64,000 nucleotides of DNA from Syntrophus sp963665935 (lineage in GTDB: Bacteria; Desulfobacterota; Syntrophia; Syntrophales; Syntrophaceae), in assembly GCA_963665935.1 (NCBI GenBank), contig OY762510.1, forward strand, positions 2,108,001 through 2,172,000. The letters are read 5' to 3'. Positions 35,559 through 44,074 of this stretch are shown piece after piece. Within the stretch, counting starts at the first letter, position 1. Each line of letters starts with the position of its first letter. The position numbers were made by a program, and so were the translations under genes. The notes below the pieces were generated by a model. That model made no database searches, was not told the DNA's origin, and saw only the letters and a program-made list of their open reading frames with translations.

Positions 35559-37162
35559 CAGTCAATCCCCCGCAGATCTGCTTCCGCAGCGAGCAGACGG
35601 CCGATTTCGTCGGCCAGGGCCGCCAGGTCCAGGTCATCAAGGGTGGAGAGAAGATCTTTTCCCCAATCCCTATTTACCTTGGCAAAGGAAGGAATAGGGG
35701 TTGAACCGGCAACAGGCGCATCGAGGATTCTCTGGGAAACCATGGAAGGGGAGGATCTCTCCGTCGCTACGCTGGCGTAACCTCCCCTTTCTTCCCCGTT
35801 TCCCGCCGGGAACCGTTCTTGCTCCATACCTGTCTCTGCTTGATCCCTTTCAGCTCTTCGATCTGTGTGATTTCCAGGCATAAAGAGGGGTTGCCGGGAA
35901 GAGATACGACGCTCCGGTTTGGGTCCGTTCTCGTTCGGGAGTGTTTCGGATCCTGGCCTTTGCAGAGGGTTTCTGTCCAGCACCCCAGCTTCCGAAGCCC
36001 CTTCTATCCGGAAGGGTGCTGCCGGGAGATCGAACCGTTTTCCTTCAGGCTGTTGAACTTCCGGTCTCGAATTCCTGGCCTTTTCCGGAAATATTCTGTT
36101 TACCGGTATTCTTTCTTCAACAGGGGGCAATCCGTCCTTTCGGCTTTCCGACAAAAAGCCTCCGGTCTTTTCCCTTTCGCTTCGTCCCAATGGTCCACTT
36201 CCTTCAAAAGGCTCAAGATGCCGCCGCGAAGTAAGATCCGAGGAATCAGCGCTTTGCCCGCTCTGGCGAACAGAAGACGGCGTTGATGAAGAATCAACGG
36301 ATAGGAACCCTTCCTGAGGCTCCGGGGTTTCGCTGTTGGGGGCAGAGCGATCTTCCGCGAGGGGCAGCGGGATGGAAATGCCCGACCCCGGGTGTTGATC
36401 CAAAGGGAAAACGGTTCCGCCGATTCGAGAGCGAGACGATGATGCTCCCGGAGGTTCCGCCGGTATCCGTGAAAAGCCCGCGAATCGACTTGAGGAAAAT
36501 CCGGCCGGTTCCTGGGGGAAAAACGGCGATTTGTCCGGAAAAGACTCGGCCTGGGCAGGCTGACTTTCCCTTTCTCGAATCCGAACATCACTTCCTTCGG
36601 GGACCGCGGCCCGGGAAAGGCCGTCTTCCATGAGCCGGATCATGGCCTCATCGGTCCGATTCAGTAAAACGGTTGTCAATTCACCGATGATCGCATCCAC
36701 ATCATCCGCTCCCTGCAGGGGAAAGACGATCTTATTCCACCCCGAATTGTGCGAGGTCAGATCGAAGGCCATCCGGTCAATTTCGATGGCCGTTTTTGCG
36801 GCGATGATCTCCTTCGGCCATCCCGTCGCCTCGGCAACAACGGCGACGGTCCGGGAAAGGGAGGGGGCATCGATATTACCCCCTGCAAGCACCAGGGCCA
36901 GCACCTTTTCTTCGGCAGAGAGGGTATCGGCCGGGGAGTTCGTTGCCGTATGGACAAGAAGATCGGAGCAGAAGGCAGGGGGATTGTCGGCCTGCAGGGC
37001 GTCGACCAGAAGCCGGGTCCGTTCTCCGAAGCGAAGCGGACGGATGATCGAACCGGAGCGGCCCTCTACCCGAACCGATCCGTCATCGCCAACCGGAACA
37101 AAGGAGATCCGTTCCGATCCAATGATCGCTTCGCCGGATTCCGGCGCGAAGATCAGCGGCAT
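35558..37162 (-). CDS. Partly disordered protein between tube and hub genes
   Basis: 534 aa in three parts. Residues 1-195 are folded and helical in the second half (LSAEEKVLALVLAGG, AVVAEATGWPKEIIAAKTAI), with a layout similar to tail assembly proteins. Residues about 200-480 are Ser/Pro/Arg/Glu-rich and look disordered. The last 40 (VNRDWGKDLLSTLDDLDLAA, LADEIGRLLAAEADLRGID) form a conserved-looking helical end. The position between tube and hub is where tape-measure or assembly-chaperone genes lie in contractile phages. GGAGG lies just upstream of ATG 37162. Confidence 0.7.
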   Translation of the reverse strand: MPLIFAPESGEAIIGSERISFVPVGDDGSVRVEGRSGSIIRPLRFGERTRLLVDALQADNPPAFCSDLLVHTATNSPADTLSAEEKVLALVLAGGNIDAPSLSRTVAVVAEATGWPKEIIAAKTAIEIDRMAFDLTSHNSGWNKIVFPLQGADDVDAIIGELTTVLLNRTDEAMIRLMEDGLSRAAVPEGSDVRIRERESQPAQAESFPDKSPFFPQEPAGFSSSRFAGFSRIPAEPPGASSSRSRIGGTVFPLDQHPGSGISIPLPLAEDRSAPNSETPEPQEGFLSVDSSSTPSSVRQSGQSADSSDLTSRRHLEPFEGSGPLGRSEREKTGGFLSESRKDGLPPVEERIPVNRIFPEKARNSRPEVQQPEGKRFDLPAAPFRIEGASEAGVLDRNPLQRPGSETLPNENGPKPERRISSRQPLFMPGNHTDRRAERDQAETGMEQERFPAGNGEERGGYASVATERSSPSMVSQRILDAPVAGSTPIPSFAKVNRDWGKDLLSTLDDLDLAALADEIGRLLAAEADLRGID

Positions 37163-37193
37163 TTCTTACCTCCTGCCAGTAAGCCTAAAAACA

Positions 37194-37583
37194 CTAAGAG
37201 GAGGCGATTTCCTCGCGGATGCGGGTCGCGCTGAAGGTGTACACGGAGCTTCCCACGCTTCCCACGCCCATCTCGAACGTCTTTTCCGTCAGGTAACAAT
37301 CATCGAAGGACAACGTCATGCTGGTTGCACCATGCTTGAGCTGGGCGGTTACCTGAAAGACCGTATCGCCCGTGATGGCGTTGATCGACGGCGCCGTCGA
37401 GTTGACCTTGATCCGGCCTTCGACCCACATCGGTCCGGCGATCTGGCCGATGCGTTCGGCGTTTCCCACGGCAAAGACATTTTCCCGCTGCTGGACATTG
37501 CGATATTCGATCGCCTGAACGCCTTCGATCGCCTGGCCGTTGATGAGCACGACGCTTTCGTTGGCTGCAAAGAGTGTAGGCAT
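37194..37583 (-). CDS. Tail tube protein
   Basis: 129 aa, short for the family but with the right plan: NESVVLINGQAIEGVQAIEY at the N-terminus, a central beta-barrel region (GPMWVEGRIKVNSTAPSINA), and a C-terminal GSVGSSVYTFSATRIRE strand. It directly follows the sheath (18 bases), the invariant order sheath-tube. It would form the hexameric inner tube. AAAGGAG precedes ATG 37583. Only one tube paralogue is present; eCIS often have two or more. Confidence 0.85.
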   Translation of the reverse strand: MPTLFAANESVVLINGQAIEGVQAIEYRNVQQRENVFAVGNAERIGQIAGPMWVEGRIKVNSTAPSINAITGDTVFQVTAQLKHGATSMTLSFDDCYLTEKTFEMGVGSVGSSVYTFSATRIREEIASS

Positions 37584-37601
37584 AGAAATCTCCTTTTATT
37601 C

Positions 37602-39305
37602 CTAGTTTTTCACGCGAATGGTCGCATAGATATAGTCGATGGCGCGAACAGGCCGGACCGCGATATCGATGCGGACGATGCCCTGGGCGAAATCCTGCTG
37701 CGTCGAATAGACATCCACGATAAACGCCGGATCCTTGCCGTCCGTGGAGGGGACGATGGCCCCCTCCCGCTCCATGCGCAGGAAGGTTGCGACCAGCTGC
37801 TGTTTCAGGGCAATCCGGGCCTCTTCGGAGTTGAGGATGCCGATGAAGTTTTCTGCGATCGCCTTGGTTTCCCGGATGGCCTTGTCGGCCACGCGTGTCA
37901 CGGAAATCTGATCGCCGATGGTGTTGATCCCCTTGAGGACGACGATGCCCCGTCCCGCCCGTTCCTGAACCACGCAGAGATTGATGGTCGATCCCAGCAG
38001 GCGGTTCAGTTCGCTTTCCCGGTAGGATGCGGCCGACATCCCATGGAGGGAAATCGTCTTGAAGGTCGGGGATTCCTGCACATCCATCCGTCCGACCATG
38101 CCCGCCAGCAGCCCCTCGGCCTGAGGCGGGGCGGCGAGGACAAACCGCCGGTTGCGCACCGCGGAGGCGTGGTCCTTGATTTTGTCGAGATTGGCTGCCT
38201 CGCCGGTGGTCACCGAACCAAAGGCAATGCGGGGCGCGCCGTTGTCCGACATGGAAACGGCATGGGAAAGGAGGGCCTGGTGAATCGTCGCCACGTCGGC
38301 ATCCGACCGGGATGGTTCGATGGCCGCACAGACCAGATCGATGCGGGTGTCGTCCGACAGCAGGTCAATGGCGGTGCTGACGGCGGAGACGGAAGGAGAA
38401 GTCCCATCGGTGAAGGTCACAGGGCCATTGGTGGCGACCGGCAGGGCCTTTCCCGCCGCGAAGGAGCTTTCCGGCGTGACACGGAGCAGCTTGCTGCGCG
38501 TCAGCAGGACATAGGGCAGATAATTATCACTGTCGGGGTTCATGACCAGTTCGGAGAACTCCTCCTGCAGGGCGGTTCCCTTGAAGATCTTGATCGTGAC
38601 CGTGTTGGCCGGCGTGACGGGCAGGGAAAGAACGACCTTCAGACCATTGGGGTCCACATCCTCGGCCACAAGGAGTTTCAACAGCGTTTTGACGCCGTCC
38701 TTGACCGGTACCGGGATCGGCGTGCCGTTGACATCGAAGGTATAGGTTCCGGCTGTCGGCAGGTCGTCCTCGAATCCCGCATCCAGGGCGACGAGGAGCT
38801 TGGAGGAATTGTTGATGACGTTGAAGAGGTCATCCGCCTCACCGGGGGCAATCCGCAGATCCGTAAAGGTTTCTTCGCTCTTGCCGTTGACGATCAAGTC
38901 GAGATTGACCCGGACGACCGTCCCGTAGGCATCGAGGATCGTTCGCACTTCCGCAGCCAGGGCCGTACCCCAGGACCGGTTGAAACGGCATTTGAGGAGG
39001 ACGCAGGGTTCGGAATCGACATTCAGCAGGGAGAGGCTTGCCGGGCTGCCGCCTGATACGGCGGAAACGATCAGCTCCGAGGCGCCGTTGGAAAGGGCGT
39101 CTACGCCCTGCTTCAGGCTGTAAAGCGATCCGGGTCCTAAAAGATCGCGCAGTTCGGAAATTTTGGTGACGCCGACCAGTTTCCCGCTCGCCGGCGGCCG
39201 GTCGACAACGCCGGCGATGCCGACAATTCCTGATGGCGCCGGTTGTGGGGGAAGAACATCGAAATAAGCCTTAACATTGACTCCTGGAACAATGAGCGTT
39301 GCCAT
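37602..39305 (-). CDS. Contractile tail sheath protein
   Basis: 567 aa. The N-terminus MATLIVPGVNVKAYFDVLPP and the C-terminal domain with VLKGINTIGDQISVTRVADK, then FIGILNSEEARIALKQQLVA and FAQGIVRIDIAVRPVRAIDY are clear sheath hallmarks (extended terminal arms plus the conserved C-terminal core). Single sheath gene; several eCIS have three. It is the first gene of the leftward operon, with GGAGGGAGT upstream of ATG 39305 and a long regulatory region behind it. It wraps the tube and contracts to drive it out. Confidence 0.95.
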   Translation of the reverse strand: MATLIVPGVNVKAYFDVLPPQPAPSGIVGIAGVVDRPPASGKLVGVTKISELRDLLGPGSLYSLKQGVDALSNGASELIVSAVSGGSPASLSLLNVDSEPCVLLKCRFNRSWGTALAAEVRTILDAYGTVVRVNLDLIVNGKSEETFTDLRIAPGEADDLFNVINNSSKLLVALDAGFEDDLPTAGTYTFDVNGTPIPVPVKDGVKTLLKLLVAEDVDPNGLKVVLSLPVTPANTVTIKIFKGTALQEEFSELVMNPDSDNYLPYVLLTRSKLLRVTPESSFAAGKALPVATNGPVTFTDGTSPSVSAVSTAIDLLSDDTRIDLVCAAIEPSRSDADVATIHQALLSHAVSMSDNGAPRIAFGSVTTGEAANLDKIKDHASAVRNRRFVLAAPPQAEGLLAGMVGRMDVQESPTFKTISLHGMSAASYRESELNRLLGSTINLCVVQERAGRGIVVLKGINTIGDQISVTRVADKAIRETKAIAENFIGILNSEEARIALKQQLVATFLRMEREGAIVPSTDGKDPAFIVDVYSTQQDFAQGIVRIDIAVRPVRAIDYIYATIRVKN

Positions 39306-39480
39306 ACTCCCTCCTACTGTTGATGTGGATTACGACGCTTTACCAAACGATAGCTGAATTGCTGTTACTTTGAATGACGGTGCTGCTTGAACGGTATCCC
39401 CGAACGGTAAAGAAAGATGTTCTGGGAAAATGATCGAAAAGCTTGTGTTGCTGTTTCAGAATACAACTAAAACCCGAAAT

Positions 39481-39514
39481 AGGGTAAAGCAAGGGTTGCA
39501 AGGAGGTCAATACC
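39481..39514 (-). promoter_or_regulatory. Candidate promoter for CIS operon
   Basis: On the minus strand TTGACC (39510-39505) could be a -35 and TACCCT (39486-39481) a weak -10 with 18-base spacing, about 175 bases before the sheath start. The -35 lies inside GGTATTGACC, the same 9-base core as at 39847 on the other strand. Weak -10 suggests activator dependence. Confidence 0.3.
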
Positions 39515-39528
39515 TGAAAACTGGTATT
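39509..39528. promoter_or_regulatory. Palindrome AATACC-N8-GGTATT
   Basis: A perfect inverted repeat of 6 bases with an 8-base spacer, overlapping the candidate minus-strand -35. It pairs with the element at 39739-39758, which uses the same half-site with the same spacer in the opposite arrangement. Likely operator of an unseen regulator. Confidence 0.45.
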
Positions 39529-39738
39529 TTGTCTAAGCGATAGGAGTAGGTAATTTCCTTATCAAGATTTAGGGGATTCATCCTTTCCGAAGACGCGTAA
39601 TACTTTCAAGGAATTAAGATAAAACTGCCGGATCAGTCCTCCCTGTCCGGGAAAGGAGGAAGAGCTGATAACTTGCTTGATTCCCTCCTCTTCAACTGGA
39701 TATAGGGTGGTGTATCAATTTCACCCTTAGGATGACTT

Positions 39739-39758
39739 GGTATTAATCTGATAATACC
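39739..39758. promoter_or_regulatory. Palindrome GGTATT-N8-AATACC
   Basis: Perfect inverted repeat (extends to 7 bases, GGTATTA/TAATACC). It has the same half-site as at 39509-39528. Lies between the two candidate promoters. Confidence 0.45.
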
Positions 39759-39846
39759 TCGCTAAAAATTTTTTTTTACTGCCGTCTGTGAAAGATCGAA
39801 TGACTTAATAATACGCCAAAAGATCCCGGTAAAATACGGCCTTTCA

Positions 39847-39878
39847 GGTATTGACATGTATAAGGGTTCTGTTAATTT
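39847..39878 (+). promoter_or_regulatory. Candidate promoter for PEP-CTERM gene
   Basis: TTGACA at 39851-39856 and TAATTT at 39873-39878, 16-base spacing. The -35 overlaps GGTATT (39847-39852), the half-site of the two palindromes. The untranslated leader would be about 230 bases. Confidence 0.4.
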
Positions 39879-40113
39879 TTGTAAAGATTTGTTTGGTGGG
39901 GAATGGATGCAGAGAGAAAGATTATGTATGGGAAGGGGGGGTGCCGGTTCAGGGAAGGTGCGGAAACAGGGACATACGAATGGGTCCGTTGAAGGGCCCT
40001 TCCTATGCGAAGGAAAATAATCTCAAACAAATCAAAAATGCTGCTCTTATCCCGCGCCTTCCTGAAGGTGAAAGTCAAAGCCGGTTATAAGAGCCCCAAG
40101 AAAGGAGGAAACA

Positions 40114-40866
40114 ATGAAAAAGCTTACCTTGATTCTATGCGCGGTGCTGAGCTTCTTTGTCATCAGTACTGCCAACGCCGCAACGTCCTATGTCGGGGTC
40201 TGGGGTGATCGTTACAGCCTGAGCACCATCAACGATTTCTACAACAGTTTGTCCGATGTGGATTCCCATCTCATTGGAAGCACTCTGGATGTTACGGGAA
40301 TTAATCTTCTGTGGGCCGTACAGCCGGCGGATTCCTACACGCCGTCCGAAATCAGCACAATGCAGTCATTTCTGGCAGGCGGGGGACGGATCGCCTTCAT
40401 GGGGGAACATGGACAGTATGCCCCCGATGAAAACGCCCGTATTACGGCGGCTATCGCGGCCCTGGGGGGGCACATTTCCATCAATGTCGACGCGCCTGAT
40501 CCTGGCTTCCACGATGCGACCCGGCTCAACGGTCAGATCCTGGACCATCCCTTGACGGCAGGGGTTAACACATACAATTATGCCTGTTTTGCTTCGCTCA
40601 ATATTTCCGGCGCCGCTCAGAAACTCATGCTTGGTACCAACCACTCTAATATCATGATGGCCTATGAAAACATTGGGGCGGGGAGCATCTTCGTTATTAC
40701 GGACCAGAATGTCTGGGACAATGTCTATTCCTCTTACAACGATAACGATGTAATGTTCAAAAACCTGCTGCTTGCGGAAACGCATCCCGTTCCGATTCCG
40801 GCCGCGGTGTGGCTCCTCGGTTCCGGCTTGGTCGGCTTGTTTGGTCTGAGACGGAAATTTCATTAA
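40114..40866 (+). CDS. PEP-CTERM sorting-domain protein
   Basis: 250 aa. Sec signal peptide (cleaved near NAA, residue 22). The body has a Rossmann-like/GATase-like feel (INLLWAVQPADSYTPSEIST, FLAGGGRIAFMGEHG), similar to DUF4350-type or ThuA-like domains, with GAGSIFVITDQNVWD later. The C-terminus VPIPAAVWLLGSGLVGLFGL then RRK is a textbook VPLPAA-type PEP-CTERM signal, recognised by an exosortase for surface or exopolymer sorting. AAAGGAGG lies 5-6 bases before ATG. A hairpin follows the stop. Confidence 0.88.
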   Translation: MKKLTLILCAVLSFFVISTANAATSYVGVWGDRYSLSTINDFYNSLSDVDSHLIGSTLDVTGINLLWAVQPADSYTPSEISTMQSFLAGGGRIAFMGEHGQYAPDENARITAAIAALGGHISINVDAPDPGFHDATRLNGQILDHPLTAGVNTYNYACFASLNISGAAQKLMLGTNHSNIMMAYENIGAGSIFVITDQNVWDNVYSSYNDNDVMFKNLLLAETHPVPIPAAVWLLGSGLVGLFGLRRKFH

Positions 40867-40893
40867 TCTTTCTTCACTTTTTTTCAGCAAGTG

Positions 40894-40929
40894 CAAAAAG
40901 GGCAGGGTTGTCATGACTCTGCCCTTTGC
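40894..40929 (+). terminator. Hairpin after PEP-CTERM gene
   Basis: AAAGGGCAG pairs with CTGCCCTTT across an 14-base centre, 28 bases after the stop codon. No long T tract follows, so termination strength is uncertain. Confidence 0.5.
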
Positions 40930-41149
40930 CTGTTCTGGCGGCTGTTGCTGTCTGTGCTTTCCGCGTTGCAGCCGCTTACGCCATTTCCAATCGAGACAGC
41001 CTGTCTTCGCCGCAAATTCATCAGACCTTTTCAGTTTCGTCTTGATTAACCTCGGCGGATTGATTAAAGGAATGATCCATTCCGGGAATATGAACCGAAT
41101 GGAACGCTCGTTCAACATCCGGAAAATTAACAAAGGAGTCAGACTTTAA

Positions 41150-42736
41150 ATGACGCATCCGCAATTGATCGCCGCCATGAGCCGGCCGGAGTTTTATCCC
41201 GGGAACCCGGAAGGGGTTGAACTGCTGCAAACCCACATTTCCCTCATCTTTCTTGCCGGGGATCTCGTTTATAAGGTCAAAAAGGCGGTCGACTTCGGGT
41301 TTCTTGATTTTACGACCCTGGAAAAGCGGCAGTTTTACTGCCGGGAGGAATTGCGGTTGAACCGGAGACTGGCGCCGGAAGTTTATCTGGATGTCCAGGC
41401 GATCGTTGAAAGGCCGGACGGAAAGCTGGCACTGGGAACGTCCGGGCGGGTCGTGGATTATGCCGTCGTGATGAAGAAAATTCCTGAGGAGCGGATGCTG
41501 AAGAAACTGCTGGTCCAAGGAGATCTGCCCATTTCCGTCATGGAGCGGATCGCCGGAAAAGTGGCGGATTTCCACCATGGGGCGGAGACGGGTGGAAGGA
41601 TTGACGAGATCGGTGGGCTCGAGACGATTCGGAGGAATATCGAGGAAAATTTCGAACAGACCCAAGCCTATATTGACGTGACGATTCCGGGGCGCCAATA
41701 CGCCTTTCTCCGGTCCTGGGCTTTGAATTTTATGGAAGAGCGGGCAAACCTGTTCCGGCGGCGGGTGGAGGATCACCGGATCCGGGACTGCCACGGAGAC
41801 CTGCATCTCGAGCATATCTGCCTCCTCGATCCGGAGATTGTCATCTTTGACTGCATCGAGTTCAACGAGAGGTTCCGTTACGAGGATGTGGCCGCGGAAG
41901 TGGCTTTCCTCGCCATGGACCTTGATTTCAACGGCTATCCGGAATATGGGCGGGCCTTTGTCGATGCCTACATTGCATCTTCGGGAGACGAGGAGATCCG
42001 TCAACTCCTGAATTTCTACAAGTGCTATTATGCCTATGTGCGGGGAAAGGTCGTCGGGTTCAAGATTCAGGACTCGGCCGTCAGTCAGGCGGAACGGGAC
42101 GAGGCCAGGGCAACGGCAGGGCGGTACTTCGATCTGGCTTACACCTGTGCCGGTCGGGCGGAGAGGCCGGCCCTGATCCTGATGACCGGCCTGATGGGGA
42201 CGGGAAAGAGTGTCCTGGCAAGAAACCTGGCCGTCCGTCTCGGGGCGGAAATCCTGCAGATGGACGTCCTCCGCAAGGAACTTCTGAACATTTCCCCCAC
42301 GGATCACCATTTTTTGGAATTCGGCCAGGGGATCTACTCGGAGGAGGTGACCCGGCGCACCTATGCCGAGGCGCTGAACCGGGCGGCGAAGATTCTTGGA
42401 AGAGGAAAACCCGTCATCATCGATGCCTCCTACAAAAGACGCGAAGAGCGGCAAAAGGCGAAATCGCTGGCCGAACGATTAAAGGCCGATTTCTACGTCA
42501 TTGAATGCCGGTTGCCGGAAGAAATTCTGAAGGAGCGACTGGACAGGCGCTTGACGGAGGCCGGTGAGGCGTCGGATGGCCGGTGGGAGATCTATCTGGC
42601 GCAGAAGGGCGATTTCGACCCCATCACCGAACTTCCTCCCGGTGAGCACCTCCTGGTGTACACCGCCGACGCCCCGGAAGTCTGCGCCCATGAACTTCTA
42701 GTGAAAATCAAAGGGATCAGAGCGAAGGCGCCGTAA
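41150..42736 (+). CDS. Bifunctional aminoglycoside phosphotransferase-like / P-loop kinase protein
   Basis: 528 aa. Residues about 1-325 are a kinase-like domain (COG2187 type) with catalytic CHGDLHLEHICLLD near residue 214 and IFDCIEFNERFRYEDVA. From about residue 340 a P-loop nucleotide kinase domain (COG0645 type) begins: GLMGTGKSVLARNLAVRLGA (Walker A), then IIDASYKRREERQKAK. The fusion is widespread in proteobacteria; the natural substrate is unknown. No clear ribosome site; ATG 41150 is preceded by AAAGGAGTCAGACTTTAA, with AAAGGAG 11 bases away. Monocistronic, ending at a shared terminator with bamD. Confidence 0.88.
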   Translation: MTHPQLIAAMSRPEFYPGNPEGVELLQTHISLIFLAGDLVYKVKKAVDFGFLDFTTLEKRQFYCREELRLNRRLAPEVYLDVQAIVERPDGKLALGTSGRVVDYAVVMKKIPEERMLKKLLVQGDLPISVMERIAGKVADFHHGAETGGRIDEIGGLETIRRNIEENFEQTQAYIDVTIPGRQYAFLRSWALNFMEERANLFRRRVEDHRIRDCHGDLHLEHICLLDPEIVIFDCIEFNERFRYEDVAAEVAFLAMDLDFNGYPEYGRAFVDAYIASSGDEEIRQLLNFYKCYYAYVRGKVVGFKIQDSAVSQAERDEARATAGRYFDLAYTCAGRAERPALILMTGLMGTGKSVLARNLAVRLGAEILQMDVLRKELLNISPTDHHFLEFGQGIYSEEVTRRTYAEALNRAAKILGRGKPVIIDASYKRREERQKAKSLAERLKADFYVIECRLPEEILKERLDRRLTEAGEASDGRWEIYLAQKGDFDPITELPPGEHLLVYTADAPEVCAHELLVKIKGIRAKAP

Positions 42737-42742
42737 AATGAG

Positions 42743-42771
42743 AAAAGGGGGAATTTCCCTCCCCCCTTTTT
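42743..42771. terminator. Bidirectional terminator
   Basis: AAAAGGGGG pairs with CCCCCTTTT, followed by T on the plus strand and preceded by A-rich sequence. It separates the convergent P-loop kinase gene and bamD. Confidence 0.75.
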
Positions 42772-42801
42772 GCGATACATCCTATTGAATAATTGAAGAT
42801 C

Positions 42802-43530
42802 TTATTTCTTCTCTTTTTCCTTCTTCTTTGCCTCTTCGAGCTTCTTTGTCTCTTCGAGCGCCATCACCTTTTTCGTTTCCTGAATATAGACGGCCGTTTT
42901 GTAATCCAATCCCAGGTTTGCGTATTCCCTGACGATGGTTTCAAAGCGTAGAAGGGCGGATTCATATTTCTTCGTCTTGAAATAGAACTCTCCCACATAA
43001 AACTCGTGTTCGGCCAGTCTGCTGCGGCATTCCCGGAGCATTTTTTCCGCCATCAGGGTAAATTTGCTGTTGGGAAAGCGGAGCAGCAGCTTTTCGAACT
43101 CTTTGGCTGCTCTCCGGGTTTCGGTCTGATCGCGGTCGATGCTCAGTATCTGCTCGTAATGACACATTCCGATCTGATACATCACATAGGGCAGATTCTC
43201 GTTTGTTGGATGGAGGTAAATGAAGTCGCTGTAGGCGGCTTCGGCTTCCGCATAGGACTTGTCGCTGTAATAGGCGTCGCCGATTCCCAGCTTGGCCAGA
43301 ATAGCCAAATCGCTCAGGGGATATTCATCCCGAAGCCGTTCGAAGGATTGAACCGCCTTCTTGTAGCGTCCATTCTGATAGTCGGTATACCCCTGCTTGT
43401 AGAGACCTTCAGGGGTTGACCGGCTCATGCTCGATTTCCGGAAGAAATCGCAGCCGGCTAGAAGCGAAAGGACCAGACTCACGGCACAAAGAAGGGTGAG
43501 ATAACGGTGATAAGGGATTTTATAATTCAT
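42802..43530 (-). CDS. bamD: Outer membrane protein assembly factor BamD
   Basis: 242 aa from ATG 43530; a GTG at 43548 is the alternative start. The lipoprotein signal ends SLLAGC (lipobox LAGC). TPR motifs follow: GLYKQGYTDYQNGRYKKAVQ, KLGIGDAYYSDKSYAEAEAA, YQIGMCHYEQ and later KKYESALLRFETIVREY. BamD is the essential lipoprotein partner of BamA that inserts beta-barrels into the outer membrane. The C-terminus is a long Lys/Glu coiled tail, a common feature outside gamma-proteobacteria. Directly downstream of trxA. Confidence 0.9.
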   Translation of the reverse strand: MNYKIPYHRYLTLLCAVSLVLSLLAGCDFFRKSSMSRSTPEGLYKQGYTDYQNGRYKKAVQSFERLRDEYPLSDLAILAKLGIGDAYYSDKSYAEAEAAYSDFIYLHPTNENLPYVMYQIGMCHYEQILSIDRDQTETRRAAKEFEKLLLRFPNSKFTLMAEKMLRECRSRLAEHEFYVGEFYFKTKKYESALLRFETIVREYANLGLDYKTAVYIQETKKVMALEETKKLEEAKKKEKEKK

Positions 43531-43552
43531 GCGTTTTACTTTTATCACTGCG

Positions 43553-43888
43553 CTATGCCAGACTTTGATCTATGAATTCTTCCAGCCGTTCCCGCGAGAC
43601 GACGCCGACCAGGGTATCGATGACCTTGCCATCCTTGAAAAGCATCAGCGTGGGAATGCTGCGGACGCCGAAATCAGCGGCGATTTTCGGACTTTCATCC
43701 ACATTGAGTTTTGATATTTTAACCCTTTCCTTGTAGGTTTCGGCAAGTTCTTCCACCAGGGGACCGATGGCCCGGCAGGGACCGCACCAGGTTGCCCAGA
43801 AATCAACCAAGGCCGGTTTATCCGATTTGATGATTTCTTCTTCGAAATTCTTATCGGAGACATGAATCAAGGATTCCTGTGAACTCAT
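43553..43888 (-). CDS. trxA: Thioredoxin
   Basis: 111 aa, usual length. Active site WATWCGPCRAIGPLVEELA. Other signatures: KPALVDFW, the cis-Pro loop RSIPTLMLFKDG, and GVVSRERLEEFID. Cytoplasmic disulfide reductant. AAGGAGG lies before ATG 43888. It is the first gene of a trxA-bamD pair, divergent from the MTAP-family gene. Confidence 0.95.
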   Translation of the reverse strand: MSSQESLIHVSDKNFEEEIIKSDKPALVDFWATWCGPCRAIGPLVEELAETYKERVKISKLNVDESPKIAADFGVRSIPTLMLFKDGKVIDTLVGVVSRERLEEFIDQSLA

Positions 43889-44074
43889 GGAGAGACCCTC
43901 CTTATCAGATTTGAATTTATCCTATCTATGTCATATCCCCCGGAGGGATGTCAATCGCATTTTCAGACCGGGCCGAGGGAAAGGAAATCGGCATTTTTGA
44001 CAGGAAGAAGGCGATCTGTTATGAAAAGAGTGCTTTTTGCAATCCTTCTGAAGGAACAAGAATAAGGAGACATT

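Larger units (their letters stand above)
39306..40113. other. Divergent intergenic region between CIS operon and PEP-CTERM gene
   Basis: About 0.8 kb, AT-richer than both sides, no convincing gene. It contains GGTATT-type palindromes, one promoter-like site facing each way, an A/T tract at 39763-39778, and no visible terminator. It must carry the promoter of the whole contractile operon unless transcription comes from elsewhere. Confidence 0.7.

Noticed and set aside
14127..39056. Many long plus-strand open frames opposite the CIS genes (for example 14127-16127, 16374-17870, 22072-23826, 25577-27766, 36630-39056)
   Set aside because: They are complements of high-GC minus-strand genes with clear families. 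Their proteins are Gly/Arg/Asp-rich without motifs and they lack ribosome sites.
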